From Halictus rubicundus (lineage: Eukaryota > Arthropoda > Insecta > Hymenoptera > Halictidae), in NCBI RefSeq assembly GCF_050948215.1, contig NW_027488579.1, positions 62,001 to 126,000 of the forward strand: a stretch of DNA of 64,000 nucleotides. The letters are read 5' to 3'. A program made the position numbers and the translations under genes. A model generated the notes under the pieces. The model was given only the letters and a program-made list of their open reading frames with translations. It had not been told where the DNA came from and searched no databases. This document shows positions 42,001-53,830 of the stretch, one piece after another. Positions within the stretch are counted from its first letter, which is position 1. Every line of letters begins with the position of its first letter.

Positions 42001-43420
42001 TCCTATCCTATCCTATATCCTATCCTATGCTCTATCCTATCCTATCCTCAATCCTATCGCATCTTCTATCCTATCCAATCCTCTATCCTATCTTATCCTC
42101 TATCCTATCCTATCCTCCATCCTATCCTATCCTCTATCCTATAATATCCTCTATCCTATCCTATCCTCTATCCTATCCTATCCTCTATCCTATCCTATCC
42201 TCTATCCTATCCTGTCCTCTTTCCTATCCTATCCTCTATCCTATCCAATCCACTATACTATCCTCTACCCTATCCTCTATCCTATCCTATCCTCTATCAT
42301 ATCCTATCCTCTATCCTATCCTATCCTTTATCCTATCCTATCCTCTATCCTATCCTATCCTCTATAATATCGTATCCTGTATCCTATCGCATTCTCTATC
42401 CTATACAATCCTCTATCCTATCCTATCCTCTATCCTATCCTATCCTCTATCCTATCCAATCCTCTACCGTCTCCTATTCTGTTTCCGATCAAATCCCCTA
42501 TCCTCTATCCTATCCTATTATCTATCCTATCCTCTATCGTATCGTATCCTCTATCCTATCCTATCTTCTATCTTCTCCTATCCTCGATCCTATCCTATCC
42601 TCAACCCTATCCTATCCTCAATTCTATCGTATACTCCATCCTATCCTATCCTCTATCCTATCCTATCCTCTCTCCTATCATATCCTCTATCCTATCCTAT
42701 CCTCTATCCTATCCTATCCTCTATCCTATCCAATCCTCTATCCTATCCTATCCTCTATCCTATCCTATCCTCTATCCTATCCTATCCTATATCCTATCCT
42801 ATGCTCTATCCTATCCTATCCTCAATCCTATCGCATCTTCTATCCTATCCAATCCTCTATCCTATCTTATCCTCTATCCTATCCTATCCTCCATCCTATC
42901 CTATCCTCTATCCTATAATATCCACTATCCTATCCTATCCTCTATCCTATCCTATCCTCTATCCTATCCTATCCTCTATCCTATCCTGTCCTCTTTCCTA
43001 TCCTATCCTCAACCCTATCCTATCCTCAATTCTATCCTATACTCCATCCTATCCTATCCGCTATCCTATCCTATCCTCTATCCTATAATATCCTCTATCC
43101 TATCCAGTCCTCTATCATATCCTCTATCCTATCCTCTATCCTATCCTCTATCCCATCCTCTATCCTATCCTCTATCCTATCCTCTATCCTATCCTGCTCT
43201 ATCCTATCCTATCCTCTATAATATCGTATCCTCTATAATATCGTATCCTGTATCCTATCCTGTCCTCTTTCCTATCCTATCATCAAACCTATCCAGTCCT
43301 CTATCGTCTCCTATCCTCTATCCTATCCAATCCTCTATGTTATCCTCTATCCTATCCTATCCTCTATCCTATACTATCCTCTATCCTATCCTATCCTATA
43401 TCCTATCCTATGCTCTATCC
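41890..43420 (+). repeat. 774-bp tandem duplication
   Basis: The cassette with CTCTCTCCTATCATATCC, then TATGCTCTATCC, TATCGCATCTTC and TATCTTATCC recurs with a 774-bp offset (TATGC at 42026 and 42800). The copies then differ in that only the first continues into the CTGTTTCCGATCAAATCC cassette. The right part ends in the 12-bp subunit tract at 43111. Confidence 0.7.
43111..43194 (+). repeat. Expansion of 12-bp subunit TCTATCCTATCC, 7 copies
   Basis: Seven 12-bp units fill 84 bp between CCAGTCC and TGCTCTATCC. Two units carry substitutions (TATCATATCC in the first, TATCCCATCC in the fourth). The position within the cassette is the same as the tracts at 20281 and 60070. Confidence 0.87.
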
Positions 43421-43639
43421 TATCCTATCCTCTATCCTATCCTATCCTCTATCCTATTCAATCCTCTATCTTATCCTATCCTCTATCATATCCTATCCTC
43501 TATCCTATCCTATCCTATATCCTATCCTATCCTCTATCCTATCCTATCCTCTATCCTATCGTATCCTCTATCCTAGCCTATCCTTATCCTATCCTATCCT
43601 CTATCCTATCCTATCCTCTATCCTATCCTATCCTCTATA

Positions 43640-44090
43640 ATATCGTATCCTCTATAATATCGTATCCCTTATCCTATCCTGTCCTCTTTCCTATCCTATC
43701 CTCAATCCAATCATATCCTCTATCCTACCCTACCCTCTATCCTATCCTATCCTCTATCCTATAATATCATCTGTCCTATCCTATCCTCTATCCTATCCTA
43801 TCCTATCCACTATAATATCGTATCCTCTATAATATCGTATCCCTTATCCTATCCTGTCCTCTATCCTATCCTATCCTCAATCCAATCATATCCTCTATCC
43901 TACCCTACCCTCTATCCTATCCTATCCTCTATCCTATAATATCATCTGTCCTATCCTATCCTCTATCCTATCCTATCCTATCCACTATAATATCGTATCC
44001 TCTATAATATCGTATCCCTTATCCTATCCTGTCCTCTTTCCTATCCTATCCTCAATCCAATCATATCCTCTATCCTATCGTATCCTCTAT
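43640..44090 (+). repeat. 175-bp tandem repeat, three copies
   Basis: The rare word GTATCCCTTATCC (CCCTT at 43666, 43841 and 44016) repeats at exactly 175 and 175 bp. Each unit contains paired TATAATATCG, CTTATCCTATCCTGTCC, CAATCCAATCATATCC, CTACCCTACCCTC, ATCATCTGTCC and a three-pentamer run. The middle copy has CTCTATCC where the others have CTCTTTCC, and the last copy leaves the pattern after CAATCATATCC. The period equals ten 17-bp units plus one pentamer. Confidence 0.9.
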
Positions 44091-44939
44091 CCTATCCAAT
44101 CCTCTATCGTATCCTATCCTCTATCCTATCCAATCCCCTATGTTATCGTCTATCCTATCATATCCTCTATCCTATCCAATCCCCTATGTTATCGTCTATC
44201 CTATCCTATCCTCTATAATATCGTATCCTCCATCATATCCTATCCTCTATCCTATCCTATCCTCTATCCTATATTATCCTCTATAATATCGTATCCTCTA
44301 TAATATCGTATCCTGTATCCTATCCTATCCTCTGTAGTATCCTATCCTCCATCCTATCCTATCCTCTATCCTATCGCATCCTCGATCCTATCCAATCCTC
44401 TGTCCTATCCTATCCTCTATCCTATCCTATCCTCTATCCTGTCCTATCCTCTATCCTATCCTATCCTCTATCCTATCCTATCCTATATCCTATCCTATCC
44501 TCTATCCTATCCTATCCTCTATCCTATCCTATCCTCTATCCTATCCTATCCTCTATCCTATCCTATCCTCTATCCTGTCCTATCCTCTATCCTATCGCAT
44601 CCTCTATCCTATCCAATCTCATATCCTATCCAATCTCATATCCTATCCTATCCTCTATCATATCCTATCCTCTATCGTATCCTATCTTCTATCCTATCCA
44701 ATCCTCTATCCTATCCTCCATCCTAGCCTATCCTCTATCCTATCCTATCCTCTATGCTATCCTATCCTATATCCTATTCTATCCTCTATCCTATCCTATC
44801 CTATATCCTATCCTATCCTATCCTCTATCCTATCCTATCCTCTATCCTATCCTATCCTCTATCGTATGCTATCCTCTATAATACCGTATCCTCTATAATA
44901 TCGTATCCTGTATCCTATCCTGTAATCTTTCCTATCCTA

Positions 44940-47900
44940 TCCTCTATGGTCTCCTCTCCTCTATCCTATCCAATCCCCTATGTTATCCTCTATCCTATCT
45001 TATCCTCTATCCTATCCTAACCTCCATCCTATCCTATCCTCTATCCTATCCTATCCTCCATCCTATCCTATCCTCTATCCTATCCTATCCTCTATCCTAT
45101 CCTATCCTCTATCGTCTCCTATCCTCTATGCTATACAATCCCCTATGTTATCCTCTATCCTATCCTATCCTCTATAATATCCTATCCTCTATCCTATCCT
45201 ATCCTCTGTCCTATAATATCCTCTATCCTATCCTATCCTCTATCCTATCCTATCATCTATCCTATCCTATCCTCTATCCTGTCCTATCCTCCATCCTATC
45301 CTATCCTCTATCCTATAACATCATCTATCCTATCCTATCCTCTATCCTATCCTATCCTCTATCCTATCCAATCCTCTACCGTCTCCTATCCTGTATCCGA
45401 TCCAATCCCCTATCCTCTATCCTATCCTATTCTCTATCCTATCCTCTACCGTATCCTATCCTCTATCCTATCCTATCCTCTATCTTCTCCTATCCTCTAT
45501 CCTATCGTATCCTCAACCCTATCCTATCCTCAATTCTATCGTATACTCCATACTATCGTATCCTCTATCCTATCGTATCCTCTATCCTATCCTATCCTCT
45601 ATCCTATCCTATCCTCTATCCTATCCTATCCTCTATCCTATCCTATCCTCTATCCTATCCTATCCTCTATCCTATCCTATCCTCTATCCTATCCTATCCT
45701 CTATCCTATCCTATCCTCTATTCTATCCTATCCTGTATCCTATCTTATCCTCTATCCTATCCTATCCTCTATCCTATCCTATCCTATCAACTATCCTATC
45801 CTATCCTCTATCCTATCCTATCCTATCCTCTATCCTATCCTATCCTCTATCCTATCCTATCCCCTGTCCTATCCTATCCTCTATCCTATTCTATCCTCTA
45901 TCCTATCTATCCTCAATCCAATCCTATCCTCTATGCTATCCTATCCTCTATCCTATCCTATCCTCCATCCTATCCTATCCTCTACCCTATCCTATTCTCT
46001 ATAATATCGTATCCTGTATCCTATCCTGTAATCTTTCCTATCCTATCATCAATCCTATTCTATCCTCTATCGTCTCCTATCCTCTATCCTATCGTATCCT
46101 CAACCCTATCCTATCCTCAATTCTATCGTATACTCCATACTCTCCTATCCGCTATCCTATCCTATCCTCTATTATATAATATCCACTATCCTATCCTATC
46201 CTCTATCCGTATCCTATCCTCTATCCTATCCTATCCTCTATCATGTCCTATCCTCTATCCTATCCTATCCTGTATCCTATACTATCCTCTATCCTATCCT
46301 ATCCTCTATCCTGTCCTATCCTCTATCCTATCGCATCCTCTATCCTATCCAATCTCATATCCTATCCTATCCTCTATCATATCCTATCCTCTATCGTATC
46401 CTATCTTCTATCCTATCCAATCCTCTATCCTATCCTCCATCCTAGCCTATCCTCTATCCTATCCTATCCTCTATGCTATCCTATCCTATATCCTATTCTA
46501 TCCTCTATCCTATCCTATCCTATATCCTATCCTATCCTCTATCCTATCCTATCCTATCCTCTATCCTATCCTATCCTCTATCCTATCCTATCCTCTATCG
46601 TATCCTATCCTCTATAATATCGTATCCTCTATAATATCGTATCCTGTATCCTATCCTGTAATCTTTCCTATCCTATCATCAATCCTATCCTATCCTCTAT
46701 GGTCTCCTCTCCTCTATCCTATCCAATCCCCTATGTTATCCTCTATCCTATCTTATCCTCTATCCTATCCTAACCTCCATCCTATCCTATCCTCTATCCT
46801 ATCCTATCCTCCATCCTATCCTATCCTCTATCCTATAATATCATCTATCCTATCCTATTCTCTATCCTATCCTATATTCTATCCTATCCTATCTTCAATT
46901 CTTTCCTATGTTCTATCATCTGCTCTATCCTCTCCTATCCTCAATCCTATCCTATCCTCTATCCTATCCTATCCTCCATCCTATCCTATCCTCTATCCTA
47001 TAATATCATCTATCCTATCCTATCCTCTATCCTATCCTATCCTCTATCGTCTCCTATCCTCTATGCTATACAATCCCCTATGTTATCCTCTATCCTATCC
47101 TATCCTCTATAATATCCTATCCTCTATCCTATCCTATCCTCTGTCCTATAATATCCTCTATCCTATCCTATCCTCTATCCTATCCTATCATCTATCCTAT
47201 CCTATCCTCTATCCTGTCCTATCCTCCATCCTATCCTATCCTCTATCCTATAACATCATCTATCCTATCCTATCCTCTATCCTATCCTATCCTCTATCCT
47301 ATCCAATCCTCTACCGTCTCCTATCCTGTATCCGATCCAATCCCCTATCCTCTATCCTATCCTATTCTCTATCCTATCCTCTACCGTATCCTATCCTCTA
47401 TCCTATCCTATCCTCTATCTTCTCCTATCCTCTATCCTATCGTATCCTCAACCCTATCCTATCCTCAATTCTATCGTATACTCCATACTATCGTATCCTC
47501 TATCCTATCCTATCCTCTATCCTATCCTATCCTCTATCCTATCCTATCCTCTATCCTATCCTATCCTCTATCCTATCCTATCCTCTATCCTATCCTATCC
47601 TCTATCCTATCCTATCCTCTATCCTATCCTATCCTCTATCCTATCCTATCCTCTACCCTATCCTATCCTCTATTCTATCCTATCCTGTATCCTATCTTAT
47701 CCTCTATCCTATCCTATCCTCTATCCTATCCTATCCTATCAACTATCCTATCCTATCCTCTATCCTATCCTATCCTATCCTCTATCCTATCCTATCCTCT
47801 ATCCTATCCTATCCCCTGTCCTATCCTATCCTCTATCCTATTCTATCCTCTATCCTATCTATCCTCAATCCAATCCTATCCTCTATCCTATCCTATCCTC

Positions 47901-49610
47901 TATCCTATCCTATCCCCTGTCCTATCCTATCCTCTATCCTATTCTATCCTCTATCCTATCTATCCTCAATCCAATCCTATCCTCTATGCTATCCTATCCT
48001 CTATCCTATCCTATCCTCCATCCTATCCTATCCTCTACCCTATCCTATTCTCTATAATATCGTATCCTGTATCCTATCCTGCAATCTTTCCTATCCTATC
48101 ATCAATCCTATTCTATCCTCTATCGTCTCCTATCCTCTATCCTATCGTATCCTCAACCCTATCCTATCCTCAATTCTATCGTATACTCCATACTATCCTA
48201 TCCGCTATCCTATCCTATCCTCTATTATATAATATCCACTATCCTATCCTATCCTCTATCCGTATCCTATCCTCTATCCTATCCTATCCTCTATCATGTC
48301 CTATCCTCTATCCTATCCTATCCTGTATCCTATACTATCCTCTATCCTATCCTATCCTCTATCCTGTCCTATCCTCTATCCTATCGCATCCTCTATCCTA
48401 TCCAATCTCATATCCTATCCTATCCTCTATCATATCCTATCCTCTATCGTATCCTATCTTCTATCCTATCCAATCCTCTATCCTATCCTCCATCCTAGCC
48501 TATCCTCTATCCTATCCTATCCTCTATGCTATCCTATCCTATATCCTATTCTATCCTCTATCCTATCCTATCCTATATCCTATCCTATCCTCTATCCTAT
48601 CCTATCCTATCCTCTATCCTATCCTATCCTCTATCCTATCCTATCCTCTATCGTATCCTATCCTCTATAATATCGTATCCTCTATAATATCGTATCCTGT
48701 ATCCTATCCTGTAATCTTTCCTATCCTATCATCAATCCTATCCTATCCTCTATGGTCTCCTCTCCTCTATCCTATCCAATCCCCTATGTTATCCTCTATC
48801 CTATCTTATCCTCTATCCTATCCTAACCTCCATCCTATCCTATCCTCTATCCTATCCTATCCTCCATCCTATCCTATCCTCTATCCTATAATATCATCTA
48901 TCCTATCCTATTCTCTATCCTATCCTATATTCTATCCTATCCTATCTTCAATTCTTTCCTATGCTCTATCATCTGCTCTATCCTCTCCTATCCTCAATCC
49001 TATCCTATCCTCTATCCTATCCTATCCTCCATCCTATCCTATCCTCTATCCTATAATATCATCTATCCTATCCTATCCTCTATCCTATCCTATCCTCTAT
49101 CGTCTCCTATCCTCTATGCTATCCAATCCCCTATGTTATCCTCTATCCTATCCTATCCTCTATAATATCCTATCCTCTATCCTATCCTATCCTCTGTCCT
49201 ATAATATCCTCTAGCCTATCCTATCCTCTATCCTATCCTATCATCTATCCTATCCTATCCTCTATCCTGTCCTATCCTCCATCCTATCCTATCCTCTATC
49301 CTATAACATCATCTATCCTATCCTATCCTCTATCCTATCCTATCCTCTATCCTATCCAATCCTCTACCGTCTCCTATCCTGTATCCGATCCAATCCCCTA
49401 TCCTCTATCCTATCCTATTCTCTATCCTATCCTCTACCGTATCCTATCCTCTATCCTATCCTATCCTCTATCTTCTCCTATCCTCTATCCTATCGTATCC
49501 TCAACCCTATCCTATCCTCAATTCTATCGTATACTCCATACTATCCTATCCGCTATCCTATCCTATCCTCTATTATATAATATCCACTATCCTATCCTAT
49601 CCTCTATCCG
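44940..49610 (+). repeat. Higher-order repeat of about 2.05 kb, three copies (first and last shortened)
   Basis: Corresponding points are 45128 with 47063 (offset 1935), 46243 with 48296 (offset 2053), and 47063 with 49116 (2053). The change from 1935 to 2053 is explained by a 101-bp duplication around 47856-47957, marked by CTATCTATCCTCAATCC, plus one 17-bp unit. The first copy lacks about 180 bp containing the ATCATCTGCTCTATCC cassette present near 46895 and 48948. The third copy drops the clean-tract interior. The 46243-46617 and 48296-48670 segments read identically. This block also contains the longest stop-free stretch of the window (45128-48232), which I consider non-coding. Confidence 0.85.
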
Positions 49611-50131
49611 TATCCTATCCTCTATCCTATCCTATCCTCTATCCTGTCCTATCCTCTATCCTATCCTATTCTGTATCCTATACTATCCTGTATCCTATCC
49701 TATCCTCTATCCTGTCCTATCCTCTATCCTATCGCATCCTCTATCCTATCCAATCTCATATCCTATCCTATCCTCTATCATATCCTATCCTCTATCGTAT
49801 CCTATCCTCTATCATATCCTATCCTCTATCGTATCCTATCTTCTATCCTATCCAATCCTCTATTCTATCCTCCATCCTATCCTATCCTCTATCCTATCCT
49901 ATCCTCTATGCTATCCTATCCTCTATCCTATTCTATCCTCTATCCTATCCTATCCTGTATCCTATCCTATCCTCTATCCTATCCTATCCTCAATCCTATC
50001 CTATCCTCTATCCTATCCTATCCTCTTATCGTATCCTATCCTCTATCCTATCCTCTATCCTATCTTCTATCCTATCCAATCCTCTATCCTATCCCCAATC
50101 ATATCCTATCCTCTATCCTATCCTATCCTCT

Positions 50132-51700
50132 ATGCTATCCTATCCTCTATCCTATTCTATGCTCTATCCTATCTATCCTCAATCCAATCCTATCCTCTAT
50201 CCTATCCTATCCTCTATCCTATCCTATCCTCCATCCTATCCTATCCTCTATCCTATCCTATCCTCAACCCTATCCTATCCTCAATTCTATCGTATACTCC
50301 ATACTATCCTATCCGCTATCCTATCCTATCCTCTATCCTATAATATCCTCTATCCTATCCAATCCTCTATCCTATCCTCTATCCTATCCTCTATCCTATC
50401 CTCTATCCTATCCTATCCTCTATCCGTATCCTATCCTCTATCCTATCCTATCCTCTATCCTATCCTATCCTCTATCCTATCCTATCCTCTATCCTATCCT
50501 ATCCTCTATCCTGTCCTATCCTCTATCCTATCGCATCCTCTATCCTATCCAATCTCATATCCTATCCTATCCTCTATCATATCCTATCCTCTATCGTATC
50601 CTATCTTCTATCCTATCCAATCCTCTATCCTATCCTATCCTCTATCCTATTCTATGCTCTATCCTATCTATCCTCAATCCAATCCTATCCTCTATCCTAT
50701 CCTATCCTCTATCCTATCCTATCCTCCATCCTATCCTATCCTCTATCCTATCCTATCCTCAACCCTATCCTATCCTAAATTCTATCGTATACTCCATACT
50801 ATCCTATCCGCTATCCTATCCTATCCTCTATCCTATAATATCCTCTATCCTATCCTATCCTCTATCCTATCCTATTCTCTATCCTATCTTCTATCCTATC
50901 CAATCCTCTATCCTATCCCCAATCATATCCTATCCTCTATCCTATCCTATCCTCTATGCTATCCTATCCTCTATCCTATTCTATGCTCTATCCTATCTAT
51001 CCTCAATCCAATCCTATCCTCTATCCTATCCTATCCTCTATCCTATCCTATCCTCCATCCTATCCTATCCTCTATCCTATCCTATCCTCAACCCTATCCT
51101 ATCCTCAACCCTATCCTATCCTCAATTCTATCGTATACTCCATACTATCCTATCCGCTATCCTATCCTATCCTCTATCCTATAATATCCTCTATCCTATC
51201 CAATCCTCTATCCTATCCTCTATCCTATCCTCTATCCTATCCTATCCTCTATCCGTATCCTATCCTCTATCCTATCCTATCCTCTATCCTATCCTATCCT
51301 CTATCCTATCCTATCCTCTATCCTATCCTATCCTCTATCCTGTCCTATCCTCTATCCTATCGCATCCTCTATCCTATCCAATCTCATATCCTATCCTATC
51401 CTCTATCATATCCTATCCTCTATTGTATCCTATCTTCTATCCTATCCAATCCTCTATCCTATCCTATCCTCTATCCTATTCTATGCTCTATCCTATCTAT
51501 CCTCAATCCAATCCTATCCTCTATCCTATCCTATCCTCTATCCTATCCTATCCTCCATCCTATCCTATCCTCTATCCTATCCTATCCTCAACCCTATCCT
51601 ATCCTCAATTCTATCGTATACTCCATACTATCCTATCCGCTATCCTATCCAATCCTCTATCCTATAATATCCTCTATCCTATCCAATCCTCTATCCTATC
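50132..51700 (+). repeat. 824/829-bp dimeric higher-order repeat
   Basis: The word TATGCTCTATCCTATCTATCC (its G at 50161, 50656, 50985 and 51485) alternates at 495, 329 and 500 bp, giving full periods of 824 and 829. Shared markers are CTATCTATCCTCAATCC, TCAACCCTATCC, ATACTCCATAC, GCTATCC, the 12-bp subunit tract and CTATCCGTATCC. The 329-bp half lacks the CTATCCGTATCC to CAATCTCATATCC portion. The 5-bp differences in length equal one pentamer. Confidence 0.8.
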
Positions 51701-51892
51701 CTCTATCCTATCCTCTATCCTATCCTCTATCCTATACTATCCTCTATCCGTATCCTATCCTCTATCCTATCCTATCCTCTATCCTATCCTATCCTCTATC
51801 CTATCCTATCCTCTATCCTATCGTATCCTCTATCCTATCCTATCCTCTATCCTATCCTATCCTCTATCCTATCCTATCCTCTATCCTATCCT

Positions 51893-52703
51893 ATCCTCTA
51901 TCCTATCCTATCCTCTATCCTGTCCTATCCTCTATCCTATCGCATCCTCTATCCTATCCAATCTCATATCCTATCCTATCCTCTATCATATCCTATCCTC
52001 TATCGTATCCTATCTTCTATCCTATCCAATCCTCTATCCTATCCTCCATCCTATCCTATCCTGTATCATATCCTATCCTCTATGCTATCCTATCCTATAT
52101 CCTATTCTATCCTCTATCCTATCCTATCCTGTATCCTATCCTATCCTCTATCCTATCCTATCCTCAATCCTATCCTATCCTCTATCCTATCCTATCCTCT
52201 TATCGTATCCTATCCTCTATCCTATCCTATTCTCTATCCTATCTTCTATCGTATCCAATCCTCTATCCTATCCTATCCTCTATCCTATCCAATCTCATAT
52301 CCTATCCTATCCTCTATCATATCCTATCCTCTATCGTATCCTATCTTCTATCCTATCCAATCCTCTATCCTATCCTCCATCCTATCCTATCCTCTATCCT
52401 ATCCTATCCTCTATGCTATCCTATCCTCTATCCTATCCTGCTCTATCCTATCCTATCCTCTATCCTATCCTATCCTCTATCCTATCTTATCCTCTATCCT
52501 ATCCTATCCTCTATCCTATCCTATCCTCTATAATATCGTATCCTCTATAATATCGTATCCAGTATCCTATCCTGTCCTCTTTCCCATCCTATCATCAAAC
52601 CTATCATGTCCTCTATCGTCTCCTATCCTCTATCCTATCCATTCCCCTATGTTATCCTCTATCCTATCCTATGCTCTATCCTATGCTATCCTCTATCCTA
52701 TCC
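51893..52703 (+). repeat. Segment shared with 6.15-6.96 kb (right copy)
   Basis: This is the partner of the left-end segment at a constant 45743-bp offset, including the out-of-phase CTCTTATCGTATCC word at 52197. It differs at several sites, for example CTGTATCATATCC near 52071. Its right edge passes into the 406/457-bp repeats. Confidence 0.75.
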
Positions 52704-53830
52704 TATCCTCTATCCTATCCAATCGTCTATCCTATCCTGTCCTCTTTCCTATCCTATCCTCAACCCTACCCTATCCTCAATTCTATCCTATACTCCATCG
52801 TATCCTATCCGCTATCCTATCCTATCCTCTATCCTATCCAATCCTCTATCCTATCCTCTATCCTATCCTCTAACCTATCCTGCTCTATCCTATCCTGCTC
52901 TATCCTATCCTATCCTCTATCCTATCCTATCCTCTATAATATCGTATCCTCTATAATATCGTATCCAGTATCCTATCCTGTCCTCTTTCCCATCCTATCA
53001 TCAAACCTATCATGTCCTCTATCGTCTCCTATCCTCTATCCTATCCATTCCCCTATGTTATCCTCTATCCTATCCTATGCTCTATCCTATGCTATCCTCT
53101 ATCCTATCCTATCCTCTATCCTATCCAATCGTCTATCCTATCCTGTCCTCTTTCCTATCCTATCCTCAACCCTACCCTATCCTCAATTCTATCCTATACT
53201 CCATCGTATCCTATCCGCTATCCTATCCTATCCTCTATCCTATCCAATCCTCTATCCTATCCTCTATCCTATCCTCTAACCTATCCTGCTCTATCCTATC
53301 CTGCTCTATCCTATCCTATCCTCTATCCTATCCTATCCTCTATCCTATCTTATCCTCTATCCTATCCTATCCTCTATCCTATCGTATCCTCTATAATATC
53401 GTATCCTCTATAATATCGTATCCAGTATCCTATCCTGTCCTCTTTCCTATCCTATCATCAAACCTATCATGTCCTCTATCGTCTCCTATCCTCTATCCTA
53501 TCCAATCCCCTATGTTATCCTCTATCCTATCCTATCCTCTATCCTATGCTATCCTCTATCCTATCCTATCCTGTATCCGATCCAATCCCCTATCCTCTAT
53601 CGTATCCTCTTTTCTATCCTATCCTCTATCGTATCCTATCCACTATCCTATCCTATCCTCTATCTTCTCCTATACTCTATCCTATCCTATCCTCTATCCT
53701 ATCCTATCCTCTATCCTATCCTATCCTCTATCCTATCCTATCCTCTATCCTATCCTATCCTCTATCCTATCCTATCCTCTATAATATCGTATCCTCTATA
53801 ATATCATATCCTGTACACTATCCTGTCCTC
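52440..53830 (+). repeat. 406-bp and 457-bp tandem repeats (three copies of one cassette set)
   Basis: The ATCATGTCCTCTATCGTC marker at 52606, 53012 and 53469 is spaced 406 and 457 bp. Copies one and two share CTTTCCCATCC, TATCCATTCCCC, TATGCTCTATCCTATGC and GTCTATCCTATCCTGTCC, and end in a doubled CCTGCTCTATCC. Copy three has CTTTCCTATCC, CAATCCCC and the GTATCCGATCC arrangement seen in the 641-bp repeat at 6.65-7.93 kb. The 51-bp length difference equals three 17-bp units. Confidence 0.82.

Noticed and set aside
45128..48232. Stop-free + strand reading of 1034 codons, and dozens of similar shorter ones
   Set aside because: The translation is only the satellite unit read through (PILSSILSYPLSYPILY repeats). 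All three frames give the same string, there is no domain or codon bias, and starts are chance ATG variants such as CTATGTTATCC or CTATGCTATCC. No gene is annotated.
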